DNA from: Xylanimonas protaetiae
GTDB taxonomy: Bacteria > Actinomycetota > Actinomycetes > Actinomycetales > Cellulomonadaceae
Assembly: GCF_004135385.1 (NCBI RefSeq)
Contig: NZ_CP035493.1
Span: 1,860,001 to 1,924,000, forward strand
Length of the DNA: 64,000 nucleotides
Direction of reading: 5' to 3'
This document shows positions 46,238 through 54,282 of the stretch, piece after piece. Under the pieces are notes generated by a model. The model was not told the DNA's origin. It worked only from the letters and a program-made list of their open reading frames with translations, and made no database searches. A program made the translations under genes and the position numbers. Numbering within the stretch: position 1 is the first letter of the stretch; each line of letters starts with the position of its first letter.

Positions 46238-47064
46238 CGGGGGGCTCCCATCGCGGGCAGGGTGGTGAGGGCACGGGTCAGGACGATCCCGAGGAGGACG
46301 GCGACGAGGGCGAAGCCCGCCTGGGTCCCGCCGCCGGAGACGGCGTCCAGGTGCCCCGCCTGGTCGACGGCGACGACCGCGGCCGCCCAGCCCGCCCCGA
46401 CGACGCCGCACGCCGTCCGCGCGGACAGCCGCGTGAGCAGCACCAGCGCCGCGCCCGACAGGCACAGCGACGGCAGGAGCCACACCCAGGCCAGCGCGTG
46501 CAGGGCGGGGACGGCGGCGCCCACGAGGGCGGTCGACGGCACGGCGACGGCGAGGGTGGCCGCGGTGCGCAGCAGGGCGAGCCGGAGCTTGGAGAAGGGC
46601 GTCGGGCCCGCGACCTCGCGCAACGGGTCGGTCGCGTCGAACGCGGCCGCGACCGCCACGAGCGGCACCAGGGGCGCGAGCAGCAGGAAGGCGAGCTCGG
46701 CGCGGCCGACGTGCGCGGCCACGATCGCGCTCAGCACGGCACCGCCGACGGCCAGCGCCCACGGCAGCCGCAGGTCGCCGGCGGCGGCGAGCACGACGAC
46801 GGCGTCGTCGGGCAGGCCCAGCCGGCGGAGCCAGCGCAGGTGCGCGGGCGGTCGCGGTGCGCCGATCTCGGCGTGGACGGCCCGCCACACGGGCGCGTAC
46901 CCGCCGGTCAGCGGGTCGTCGGCGGCGAGCGCGACGGGTCGTGCGGCGTCGCGGCACACGGGGCAGCCGGTCACGTGGGTCTCGACCGCGGCCTCCGCCG
47001 CGGGGTCGAGGCGGCCGGCGGCGTACGCCTGCCAGGTCGCGGGGTCGACGTGCCACTCGCTCAT
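46234..47064 (-). CDS. Zinc-finger anti-sigma factor with membrane domain
   Basis: The 276-residue product starts MSEWHVDPATWQAYAAGRLD and has the ZAS/zf-HC2 signature His-x3-Cys-x2-Cys in ETHVTGCPVC (about residues 30-40). Residues after about 95 form five to six hydrophobic spans. It is probably a membrane-bound anti-sigma that holds the product of the overlapping upstream gene. The ATG at 47064 overlaps the sigma-factor stop as ATGA; ATG 47070 is an alternative. Confidence 0.85.
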   Translation of the reverse strand: MSEWHVDPATWQAYAAGRLDPAAEAAVETHVTGCPVCRDAARPVALAADDPLTGGYAPVWRAVHAEIGAPRPPAHLRWLRRLGLPDDAVVVLAAAGDLRLPWALAVGGAVLSAIVAAHVGRAELAFLLLAPLVPLVAVAAAFDATDPLREVAGPTPFSKLRLALLRTAATLAVAVPSTALVGAAVPALHALAWVWLLPSLCLSGAALVLLTRLSARTACGVVGAGWAAAVVAVDQAGHLDAVSGGGTQAGFALVAVLLGIVLTRALTTLPAMGAPR

Positions 47065-47645
47065 GCCCATCCCTCCATCGCCGTGCCGTCGTTCGCCGCG
47101 CCAGCCAGGAGCTGCGCCCGCATGCGGGCCTTGGCGGTCCGCACCCGGCTCTTCACGGTCCCGACGGGCACCCCGAGCAGCCGCGCGGCCTCGCGCGTGG
47201 TCAGCCCGTCGACGACGGTCGCCTGGATCGCCTGCCGCAGCTCCGGCGAGAGGCCGCGCAGGGCGTCGCCGACGTCGCCGTGCTCGACGGCGAGCAGCAG
47301 CTCGTCCTCGGCGCTGCGCACGGCCGGAGACAGGGCCGCGGCGGTCAGGGCGCTGACGGGTCGCGGGCCGCCGCGTGCGCGCAGGCGGGACACGAGCTGG
47401 CGGATCGCGATGCCCCACAGCCAGGCGCCGACGTCGCCGTCGCCGCGGTACCGGCCCGCGGAGCGCCACACCGCGACGAACGTGTCCTGGAGGGCGCTCG
47501 CGGCCAGCTCGTCGTCGGGCGTCCGGCGTCGCAGACGGAGCTGGAGCCACGCCCAGTGCCGTTCCACGAGCTCGCGCAGCGCGCGCTCGTCGCCCGCCGC
47601 GACCTGGGCCAGCAGGTCGGCGTCGCTCGGCGCGGGTGTGTCCAT
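47061..47645 (-). CDS. ECF-type RNA polymerase sigma factor
   Basis: The 194-residue product has sigma-2 (about residues 20-90: LLAQVAAGDERALRELVERH then LQDTFVAVWRSAGRYRG) and sigma-4 (about 125-180: LSPELRQAIQATVVDGLT, then LLGVPVGTVKSRVRTAKARM). No region 3 is present, as in ECF factors. I start at ATG 47645, which has GACAGT 6 nt upstream; GTG 47651 would add two residues. It heads a five-gene overlapping operon. Confidence 0.9.
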   Translation of the reverse strand: MDTPAPSDADLLAQVAAGDERALRELVERHWAWLQLRLRRRTPDDELAASALQDTFVAVWRSAGRYRGDGDVGAWLWGIAIRQLVSRLRARGGPRPVSALTAAALSPAVRSAEDELLLAVEHGDVGDALRGLSPELRQAIQATVVDGLTTREAARLLGVPVGTVKSRVRTAKARMRAQLLAGAANDGTAMEGWA

Positions 47646-47723
47646 GCTCACACTGTCGCGCGCACGGCCCCGATCGGATCACGCGACCGGCGGCTGCGCC
47701 GGGTGATCCTGGGCGCGACGGTG

Positions 47724-48410
47724 TCAGCGGCCGCCCGTGGCCTGGAGGCGGAGCCCGGCGAGGAGCAGGTCGAGGCCCGCGCGGAACTGCTCGGCGTCGT
47801 CGTGCCCGGCGAACTCGTCGACGACGTGATGCACGAAGGGGTACTCGGCGGGGTCGAGGGAGCGCCACTGCGCCGCTGCGGCGGCGAGGAAGGTCTCGCG
47901 GTCGACCTCGCCGTCGAGCACCTCCTGCGGCGGCTGCTGTCCCAGGTCGGCCGCGGTGCCGACGACGAAGCCGATGACGGCGGAGACGGCGTGGAAGGCC
48001 TGCCGCCGCGTGAGGTCGAGCCGCATGACCTGCTGGCCGATCCGCTCGTAGAGCAGGAGCGCGTTGGGCTGCGCGCCGGTGTTGCGCATGAAGTAGGCAC
48101 CGAGCCACGGCCGCTCGACGATGACGTCGAAGACGGTGACGGCGATGGACCGGAGGTTGTCGATCGGGTCGTCGCCGTCGCGGAACCGCTCGATGTCCGC
48201 GAGCGGGCCGGCAAGGACGTGGTCCGTCGCCCTGTCGAGCAGCTCGTCCTTGCTGGACACGTACCAGTAGATGCTCGCCACCCCGCCCCCGAGCCGGGCG
48301 GCGAGCGCGCGGAACGTCAGGGCGGGCTCGCCGGCCTCGTCGAGGAGGGCGACGGCCTCCGAGATCACGGTCTCCATCGAGTGCGAGGCCCTGCGGCGGG
48401 TGGCTGGCAT
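47724..48410 (-). CDS. TetR-family regulator with TetR_C ligand domain
   Basis: The 228-residue product has the amino-terminal helix-turn-helix ISEAVALLDEAGEPALTFRA then LGGGVASIYWYVSSKDELLD and a carboxy-terminal domain like that of tetracycline-type TetR. ATG 48410 has GAGGAT 6 nt upstream (48422-48417). It is divergent from a DHA2 transporter, and two 17-bp operators lie between them, so it very likely represses the pump; the operators do not overlap its own -10. Confidence 0.9.
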   Translation of the reverse strand: MPATRRRASHSMETVISEAVALLDEAGEPALTFRALAARLGGGVASIYWYVSSKDELLDRATDHVLAGPLADIERFRDGDDPIDNLRSIAVTVFDVIVERPWLGAYFMRNTGAQPNALLLYERIGQQVMRLDLTRRQAFHAVSAVIGFVVGTAADLGQQPPQEVLDGEVDRETFLAAAAAQWRSLDPAEYPFVHHVVDEFAGHDDAEQFRAGLDLLLAGLRLQATGGR

Positions 48411-48437
48411 GTGGCGATCCTCTCAGGGTCAGGAGCC

Positions 48438-48466
48438 TTGCCCGCTATCGAACAGCGTTCTATGGT
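48438..48466 (+). promoter_or_regulatory. Promoter of the second DHA2 pump
   Basis: TTGCCC (48438-48443) and TATGGT (48461-48466) with a 17-bp spacer. The first TetR operator fills the spacer and touches the -10; the second lies just past the expected start near 48473. Confidence 0.55.
48447..48463. promoter_or_regulatory. TetR operator 1 (imperfect)
   Basis: ATCGAAC-AGC-GTTCTAT: two 7-bp arms with a 3-bp spacer and one mismatch against the perfect copy at 48482. Confidence 0.6.
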
Positions 48467-48481
48467 GTGCGGAGCGACGTT

Positions 48482-48498
48482 ATCGAACGCCGTTCGAT
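48482..48498. promoter_or_regulatory. TetR operator 2 (perfect)
   Basis: ATCGAAC-GCC-GTTCGAT, a perfect 7-bp inverted repeat with 3-bp spacer. Its centre is 35 bp from that of operator 1. Confidence 0.65.
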
Positions 48499-48510
48499 CC
48501 TGGAGGTCTC

Positions 48511-49974
48511 GTGAGCACCACAACCCTGGCGACGCAGCCGCGCACCTATCCCTCCCTGCGCGCGGCGTGGATCCCGCTCGTCGCGCTGTGCCTCGCCTTC
48601 TTCGTGGAGATGGTCGACAACACGCTGCTGACGATCGCGCTGCCCACCATCGGCCGCGACCTCGGCAGCGGCACGACCGCGCTGCAGTGGGTCAGCGGGG
48701 CATACTCCCTCACGTTCGGCGGCCTGCTGCTCACGGCAGGGTCGGCCGCCGACCGGCTCGGGCGACGCCGCGTGCTGCTGACCGGGCTCGCGGCGTTCGG
48801 CCTCATCAGCCTCCTGGTCCTGGCCGTCGGCTCCACGGGCCAGCTCGTCGCGCTGCGCGCCGGCCTGGGCCTCGCCGCGGCCGCGATGGCGCCCATCACC
48901 AACTCGCTCGTCTTCCGCCTGTTCGACGACAAGGACCTGCGCATGCGCGCGATGACGGTCATGATCGTCGTCGGCATGAGCGGGTTCATCCTGGGCCCGC
49001 TGCTCGGCGGCAGCGTCCTGGCCCACGTGCGCTGGGAGTGGCTGCTGGTCGTCAACGCCCCGATCGCGCTCATCGCCTGGGTCGGCGTCCGCCTCGGCGT
49101 CCCCGCCGACCGTCGCGAGGACCTCACCGACGAGAGGCTCGACCTGCCCGGGGCCGCGCTCAGCGTCGCCACCATCGGCCTCGCCTGCTACACGCTCACC
49201 AGCGGCGTCGAGCACGGGTGGCTCTCGGTGGCCACCCTCGGGTCGGCGCTCGGGGCGGCCGTCGCGCTGGCGGCGTTCGTGCGGCACGAGCGCCGCACGC
49301 CCCAGCCCATGCTCGACCTGTCCGTCTTCGCCAGCGGGACCGTGCGCGGCGCGTCCGTCGCGCAGATCGGCACGTCCATCGCCATGGCCGGCGTGATGTT
49401 CGGCCTGATCCTGCACTTCCAGTACGCCTACGGCTGGAGCCCGATGCGGGCTGGGCTCGCCAACCTGCCCCTCATCGTCACGATGATCGCCGCCACGCCC
49501 GTCTCGGAGTCGCTCGCCAAGCGGTACGGCCACCGGGTCGCCTGCGTCGTCGGGACGGGCCTCCTCGTCGCGGCGCTCGCGGGCCTCGCGTGGGGCGTCG
49601 ACCGCGGGTACGCCGTCATCGCCGTCTGCATGGTGGTGCTGACCGTCGGCCTGCGCACCGTGATGACGATCTGCGCCGTGGCGCTCGTCGACGCGATGCC
49701 CGCCAACCGCACGTCCGTCGGTGCCGCGCTCAACGACACCGCGCAGGAGGTCGGCACGAGCGTCGGCACCGCCGTCGTCGGCACGCTCGTCGCCGTGCTC
49801 GTCACGCAGGCCCTGCCGTCCGGGACGTGGGGCGCGGACCTCGTCGCGCGCTTCTTCCACGGCGAGCGGGTGACGTACGCGGTCCTGGCCGTGCTGGTCG
49901 GCGTCGTCGCCGGCTGGGGCGCGCTGACCCTGACCGACTCCCGCTCCACGGAGGAGCACCCCGAGGCCGCGTGA
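48511..49974 (+). CDS. MFS drug efflux transporter, DHA2 (EmrB/QacA) type
   Basis: The 487-residue product has about 14 hydrophobic spans. TM1 has MVDNTLLTIALPTIGRDL, motif A is SAADRLGRRRVLL, and LAHVRWEWLLVVNAPIALIA matches the DHA2 WRW/NxP region. The start GTG 48511 has GGAGG upstream. Repression by the divergent TetR protein is likely. Its sequence is clearly different from the DHA2 pump at 34 kb, so the two are not a recent duplication. Confidence 0.92.
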   Translation: MSTTTLATQPRTYPSLRAAWIPLVALCLAFFVEMVDNTLLTIALPTIGRDLGSGTTALQWVSGAYSLTFGGLLLTAGSAADRLGRRRVLLTGLAAFGLISLLVLAVGSTGQLVALRAGLGLAAAAMAPITNSLVFRLFDDKDLRMRAMTVMIVVGMSGFILGPLLGGSVLAHVRWEWLLVVNAPIALIAWVGVRLGVPADRREDLTDERLDLPGAALSVATIGLACYTLTSGVEHGWLSVATLGSALGAAVALAAFVRHERRTPQPMLDLSVFASGTVRGASVAQIGTSIAMAGVMFGLILHFQYAYGWSPMRAGLANLPLIVTMIAATPVSESLAKRYGHRVACVVGTGLLVAALAGLAWGVDRGYAVIAVCMVVLTVGLRTVMTICAVALVDAMPANRTSVGAALNDTAQEVGTSVGTAVVGTLVAVLVTQALPSGTWGADLVARFFHGERVTYAVLAVLVGVVAGWGALTLTDSRSTEEHPEAA

Positions 49975-50006
49975 GCGGGCGTGCCGAGCCTGCGACGGGT
50001 GGCTCC

Positions 50007-51157
50007 TCAGGGGGCGGCGGGCAGCGGGTGCCCGGCGCGCAGCTCGGCGACGAGGTGCCCGACGACGGCCTCCAGGCCGTCGTGCCCGCCGCCGTGCGCC
50101 CGCGCCACGGCGAGCTGGCGCTGGTAGGACGCGCCCCGGTCGAGGATGTCGAGCACGCCGGCCAGCTCGGCCTCGCACCCCAGCCGGGCCGCGACGGGCC
50201 GCAGCTTGGCCACGAGCCGCCGCGTCGCGTCGGTGACGAGCTCCTCGTTGCCCACGTCGTCGAGGATGACGATGGCGTCCAGGCCGTAGCGGGCAGCCCG
50301 CCACTTGTTCTCCTGGACGAACCACTGCGGCATCGTCGGCAGCGGCCTGCCCTCGTCGAGGAGCGTCGACAGGTGCTCCACGAGGCAGTGCGTGAGCGCC
50401 GCGAGCGCCAGCAGCTCCTCGATGTTGGAGACGCCGTCGCTCACGCGCACCTCGATGGTGCCGAACCGCGGCGAGGGCCGCAGGTCCCAGCGCACGTCGT
50501 TGATGTCGTCGATGACGCCGGTGCGCAGCATGTCGTCGACGTAGGTCTCGAGCTGGTCCCACGTCTCGAGCTGGTAGGGGAGCCCGGCGGTGGGCAGCTG
50601 CTGGAACAGCAGGGCGCGCATGGAGGCGTACCCGGTGTCGCGCCCGTCGAAGAACGGCGACGACGCCGACAGCGCGAGCAGGTGCGGGTAGTAGACGAGC
50701 AGCGACCGGATGATGGGCAGCACCTTGGCCCGGTCCTCGACACCCACGTGCACGTGGACCCCGTAGATGAGCATCTGCCGCCCCACATCTGCGCCCGGTC
50801 GACGACGGTGTGGTACCGCTGCTTGTCGGTGACCTTCTGGGTGCCCCAGTGGGAGAAGGGGTGGGTGCCGGCGCTGACGAGCTCGACGCGCATGGGGTCG
50901 GTGACGGCGCGCACCTCGCCGAGCGTGCGGACCAGGTCCGCCCCGGCGGCCGCGACGGTGTCGCACACGCCCGAGACGATCTCCACGGTGTTGCGCAGGA
51001 ACTCCGGGTGCACGTGCGGGTGGCCGCCGTCGGGGGACAGGGCGCCGACCACGGCCGGCCCGGCCTGGCGCATGTCGCCGGAGTCGGCGTCGACGAGCGC
51101 GAGCTCCCACTCGAGCCCGAGGGTCGATCGTCGCGAGGCCGCGAACTCCAGCACCAT
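50007..51157 (-). pseudogene. Glutamate-cysteine ligase family 2 (YbdK-like), interrupted by one frameshift
   Basis: From ATG 51157 the frame reads FAASRRSTLGLEWELALVDA, HPEFLRNTVEIVSGVCDTV and HWGTQKVTDKQRYHTVVDRA, typical of carboxylate-amine ligases. After MWGG it shifts; the homologous sequence continues in another frame as RQMLIYGVHVHVGVEDRAKV to the stop at 50007. Inserting one base in the CCCC run at 50781-50784 gives a single protein of 383 aa. Members make gamma-glutamyl-cysteine-like bonds; the acceptor here is unknown. The break looks like a sequence error. Confidence 0.87.
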
Positions 51158-51213
51158 GGGGACATGGTTCCATGCGCGCCGCCGCGGCGCGGCGGAGGGG
51201 CGCGTCCGGGCCC

Positions 51214-52485
51214 TCAGCGGGGCAGCGGCTCCACGACCAGCACCTGCTGGCTGCCCGCGACGCGCGTGAGCACGAGTGTCGCCTCGGTCGGGCCCTTGAG
51301 CGACAGCTGCGCGCGCAGCGCCTCGGGCGTCACGGCCGTGCCGCGCTTCTTGATCGTGACCCGCCCGACGCCGCGTTCCCGCAGGTACGCCTTGAGCCGC
51401 TTGACGCCGAAGGGCATGACGTCGAGCACGCGGTAGCCCGTGGCGATGGGCGCCTCGATCGACCCGGTGCCCACGGCCGCCGACGGACCCGGGGCGTCCG
51501 TGGTCACGTAGGCGATGGTCGGGTCGAGCAGCCGCCCGCCCAGCTCGGTCACCGCCTGCCCGACCAGCCCGGCGCGGATGACGGCGCCGTCGGGCTCGTA
51601 GAGGTACGCCCCGGGCTTGCCGACGGGCGGGGCCTCGTCGTACGCCGGGCCTGCGGCGTGCGCGCCCACGGGCACCGCGCTGCGCAGCGTGCGCGACCGG
51701 GTGGTGCCGCCCGCGGTGTGCAGCACCAGCGCGCTGCGGCCGGGCCCGTCCGGGGCCAGCGGCCCGAACCAGAGCCCGGCCTCGACGACGTCGCCGTCCA
51801 CCGACACCCACTGCGTCTCGGCGTCGGCGGGCAACCCCTGGTGCGGGATGCCCGGACCCACCTTGACGCCGACGGCGGGCACCTGCTCGCGCAGCGCCCA
51901 CACGGCGTCGAGCGGCGGGGCGTACGCGCCGGGGTCGAAGATGCGCTGGCCGCCGCGCGTGCGGCGGGCCGGGTCGGCGTAGACGCCGTCGACGGCCTCG
52001 GCGCGCAGGTCCAGCGCGAGGCCGTCCGCGCAGCGCACCTCGGCCTCGGGGAACGCGCGCAGGTTGGACGCGGCGATCGCGGCGGTGACCTCGTCGATGT
52101 CGGTGGCGAGCACCTGGAGCCCGACGCCGGCGAACGCGAGCGCGTCCGCGCCGATGCCGCTCGTGAGGTCCGCGACCTTCGTGACGCCGGCCGCCAGGTA
52201 GCGGCGGGCGTGCAGCGCCGCGACCAACAGGCGGGTGGCCTGCTCGACGCCGTCGGGCGTGAACAGCATCGCGTCGGCGAAGTCGCCGAGCTTCGCCCGG
52301 GCCTTGGCGCGCAGCCGCGACTGCGTCATGGCCGCGGCCGCCAGGTCGGGGTCCACGCCGTCGTCGCGCAGGCGCATGGCCAGGGCCATCGCGCGCTTCT
52401 CGTCGTACGCGGGGAGCGCCGAGAGCAGCGCCTCGCCCTCCGGGCTCAGCAGCTTGACCAGCGTCGACATGCTCAGGCGCTCCAC
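51214..52485 (-). CDS. Class I SAM-dependent methyltransferase with THUMP-like domain
   Basis: The 423-residue product has the SAM-binding motif KVADLTSGIGADALAFA with LQVLATDIDEVTAAIAASNL, a catalytic-loop-like YADPARRTRGGQR, and a carboxy-terminal THUMP-like region (PFGVKRLKAYLRERGVG; VTIKKRGTAVTPE). It resembles actinobacterial proteins annotated as RNA methyltransferases; the target is unknown. The GTG start at 52485 has GACGAT 6 nt upstream. Confidence 0.85.
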   Translation of the reverse strand: MERLSMSTLVKLLSPEGEALLSALPAYDEKRAMALAMRLRDDGVDPDLAAAAMTQSRLRAKARAKLGDFADAMLFTPDGVEQATRLLVAALHARRYLAAGVTKVADLTSGIGADALAFAGVGLQVLATDIDEVTAAIAASNLRAFPEAEVRCADGLALDLRAEAVDGVYADPARRTRGGQRIFDPGAYAPPLDAVWALREQVPAVGVKVGPGIPHQGLPADAETQWVSVDGDVVEAGLWFGPLAPDGPGRSALVLHTAGGTTRSRTLRSAVPVGAHAAGPAYDEAPPVGKPGAYLYEPDGAVIRAGLVGQAVTELGGRLLDPTIAYVTTDAPGPSAAVGTGSIEAPIATGYRVLDVMPFGVKRLKAYLRERGVGRVTIKKRGTAVTPEALRAQLSLKGPTEATLVLTRVAGSQQVLVVEPLPR

Positions 52486-52539
52486 GCGCCTATCGTCGCA
52501 TCGCGCCCGGGGCGACGCCGCGGGCGTGGCCCGCGGCGG

Positions 52540-53226
52540 TCAGGCCTGGAGGACCGCCAGCAGCCCGTCCGCGACGCGCGGCGCGACGGAGAACACCGCC
52601 AGGTGAGTGGGCGCCTTGGCGGCGATCGCGGCCCGCAGCGCCGCGACGTCGCCCGCCGCGGACGACGTCCCGACGACGGCGGGTGCCGCGACGAGCTCGG
52701 CGGTGCCGAGGCTGCGCCAGACGGCGGCGAGCCCCACACGCGCCGCGAGCGCGTCGGTGACCGCGATGCCGTCGGGCTCCGGGCCGGGCGCGAGCCGCTG
52801 GAGCGTGCCCACCAGGCCCTCGGCGGCGCCCCACTCGACGTACTCGGTGAGGAACTCGACGGCGTCGGCCGCGGCCTCCTTGGCGGCGGCGCCGGCCAGC
52901 ATGCGCCGGGCGCCGGCGACGGCGTCGAGGTCGGCGAGCGCCTCGGGGACGGCGTCCTCGAGCTGGGCGATCGTCTCGCGCACGTCCTCGCCGATCGGCG
53001 CCATGGTCACGGCGCGCGAGACGGCGCGCAGCGCCGCGACGTCGTCGGGGCCGAGCGGGAGCACCCGCCACGCCACCTCGCCGCCCAGGCTCACGGGCAG
53101 CAGGGCCGCCTTGAGGTCCGCGAGGGCGCGCTCGGCCTCGAGGCGCACGAGGGTGCGCTGCGCCTGCACCTGCGCGTGGTAGTCCGCCCAGTTCCGGGCG
53201 CTGGCGACGATCTGCTGCGTGTCCAT
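52540..53226 (-). CDS. Protein of unknown function, Ala-rich helical
   Basis: I do not recognise the family. From ATG 53226 the product is 228 aa, begins MDTQQIVASARNWADYHAQV, and is rich in Ala, Glu and Arg with heptad-like stretches (LVRLEAERALADLKAAL). There is no signal peptide or membrane span. The coding character (codon bias, no internal stop, conserved-looking GGEVAWRVLPLGPDDVAALR) supports a real gene. Start alternatives at 53289 run into the groES control region. It lies between the methyltransferase and groES. Confidence 0.6.
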   Translation of the reverse strand: MDTQQIVASARNWADYHAQVQAQRTLVRLEAERALADLKAALLPVSLGGEVAWRVLPLGPDDVAALRAVSRAVTMAPIGEDVRETIAQLEDAVPEALADLDAVAGARRMLAGAAAKEAAADAVEFLTEYVEWGAAEGLVGTLQRLAPGPEPDGIAVTDALAARVGLAAVWRSLGTAELVAAPAVVGTSSAAGDVAALRAAIAAKAPTHLAVFSVAPRVADGLLAVLQA

Positions 53227-53302
53227 CGGGGGACATGGTGCCCGGTCGGAGGGCCCGAGCGCCACGTGGTGGCCGACCCCGCCCGCCACGACGGCCCTCG
53301 CT

Positions 53303-53329
53303 TTGGCACTCGACTTGTCAGAGTGCTAA
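53303..53329. promoter_or_regulatory. CIRCE element (HrcA operator) of groES
   Basis: TTGGCACTC-N9-GAGTGCTAA matches the CIRCE consensus TTAGCACTC-N9-GAGTGCTAA with one mismatch. It covers the -35 of the groES promoter, so HrcA repression with relief on heat shock is expected. Confidence 0.92.
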
Positions 53330-53344
53330 TCGCGCTCCTAGATT
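53315..53344 (+). promoter_or_regulatory. groES promoter
   Basis: TTGTCA (53315-53320, inside the CIRCE spacer) and TAGATT (53339-53344) with an 18-bp spacer; transcription would start near 53351, with a 95-nt leader. Confidence 0.65.
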
Positions 53345-53445
53345 GTCCATCAGCGCACGCGCGCTGTGCCGGCACCCGCGACGACGGCCAGCGCTGCGAC
53401 GCGTCCTAGTCCAGCACGCACGACATGCGAAAGAGGAGGTCCGAC

Positions 53446-53742
53446 GTGTCGGTCCCCATCAAGCCGCTCGAGGACCGGATCGTCGTCAAGGCCATCGAGG
53501 CCGAGACCACGACCGCTTCCGGCCTGGTCATCCCGGACACCGCCAAGGAGAAGCCCCAGGAGGGCGAGGTCCTGGCCGTGGGCGAGGGTCGCTTCGACGA
53601 CAACGGCAACCGTGTCCCGGTCGACGTCAAGGTCGGCGACAAGGTCATCTACAGCAAGTACGGCGGCACCGAGGTCAAGTACGCGGGCGAGGAGTACCTG
53701 GTGCTCTCGGCGCGCGACATCCTCGCCGTCGTCGTCGGCTGA
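53446..53742 (+). CDS. groES: Co-chaperonin GroES
   Basis: GroES caps the GroEL folding chamber. The product from GTG 53446 is 98 aa, with [20 protein letters not shown], the mobile loop [19 protein letters not shown] and [26 protein letters not shown] at 53431-53440 supports this start. A terminator and the convergent whiB gene follow, so groEL is not co-transcribed and must be elsewhere. Confidence 0.97.
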   Translation: MSVPIKPLEDRIVVKAIEAETTTASGLVIPDTAKEKPQEGEVLAVGEGRFDDNGNRVPVDVKVGDKVIYSKYGGTEVKYAGEEYLVLSARDILAVVVG

Positions 53743-53758
53743 CACCAGCCGTCAGACG

Positions 53759-53802
53759 CGACGAAGCCCTCTGCACCGTCCTTGGTGCAGAGGGCTTCGT
53801 CG
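53759..53802. terminator. Bidirectional terminator between groES and whiB
   Basis: A perfect 19-bp stem (53759-53777 with 53784-53802) with a 6-nt loop lies between convergent genes, 16 bp from groES and 9 bp from whiB. Confidence 0.88.
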
Positions 53803-53811
53803 TACCTCGGG

Positions 53812-54093
53812 TCAGCCGGTCTTCTTGGCGAGGATCGCCGCGCGCTCGTCCTCGGAGAGACCGCCCCAGACGCCGTACGGCTCGCGCACGCGGAGCGACT
53901 GCTCGCGGCACTGCATCATCACGGCGCAGGTGTTGCAGATGGCCTTGGCGGCCTCTGCGCGACGGCGGCGGGTCGAGCCCCGCTCGCCTTCAGGGTGGAA
54001 GAAGAGCGTGTCGTCGGCGTCGCGGCAAGCGCCCTGGTACTGCCACTCCCACAGCTCCATCACCGGGCCGGGCAACCTCGAGATCTCCGTCAT
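53812..54093 (-). CDS. WhiB-family iron-sulfur transcription factor (WhiB2/WhmD-like)
   Basis: The 93-residue product has four conserved cysteines that ligate a [4Fe-4S] cluster (in QGACRD, ICNTCAVMMQC) and the GVWGG turn near the end (EPYGVWGGLSEDERAA). The LPGPVMELWEWQYQGACR and FFHPEGERG segments resemble WhiB2/WhmD, needed for septation in relatives. I start at ATG 54093, which lies 7 nt after a near-consensus -10; ATG 54102 would fall in the promoter. In several actinobacteria whiB genes neighbour groES. Confidence 0.92.
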   Translation of the reverse strand: MTEISRLPGPVMELWEWQYQGACRDADDTLFFHPEGERGSTRRRRAEAAKAICNTCAVMMQCREQSLRVREPYGVWGGLSEDERAAILAKKTG

Positions 54094-54100
54094 GGCGGCC

Positions 54101-54129
54101 AACTTACAAGTTGTTCAGAAGTTGGTCAA
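54101..54129 (-). promoter_or_regulatory. whiB promoter (leaderless)
   Basis: Minus-strand TTGACC (54129-54124), 17-bp spacer, TAAGTT (54106-54101), then 7 nt to ATG 54093. This is the clearest full promoter of the leaderless set. Confidence 0.7.
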
Positions 54130-54282
54130 CGGTGTGGTTGTGCAGGTGGTGGCCCCTTGTGCCTGGCGCGTTCCCGGGGCCGTGCGCGGGAATCCGGCCA
54201 GGTTAGTTGTTCGACCAGACACAATCGCGCCACCCGACGTGGCGCAGTGGCAAGCGCACGACCCGGTCGGCACAATCGAGCC

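Noticed and set aside
34135-49974. The two DHA2 pump/TetR pairs as a recent duplication
   Set aside because: The proteins and the operators differ too much; the orientation is also opposite.
46857-51269. Plus-strand open frame of 1470 codons
   Set aside because: It runs antisense to or out of frame with several recognised genes (sigma factor, TetR, ligase, and the plus-strand pump); its Arg/Gly/Pro-rich composition is typical of shadow frames.
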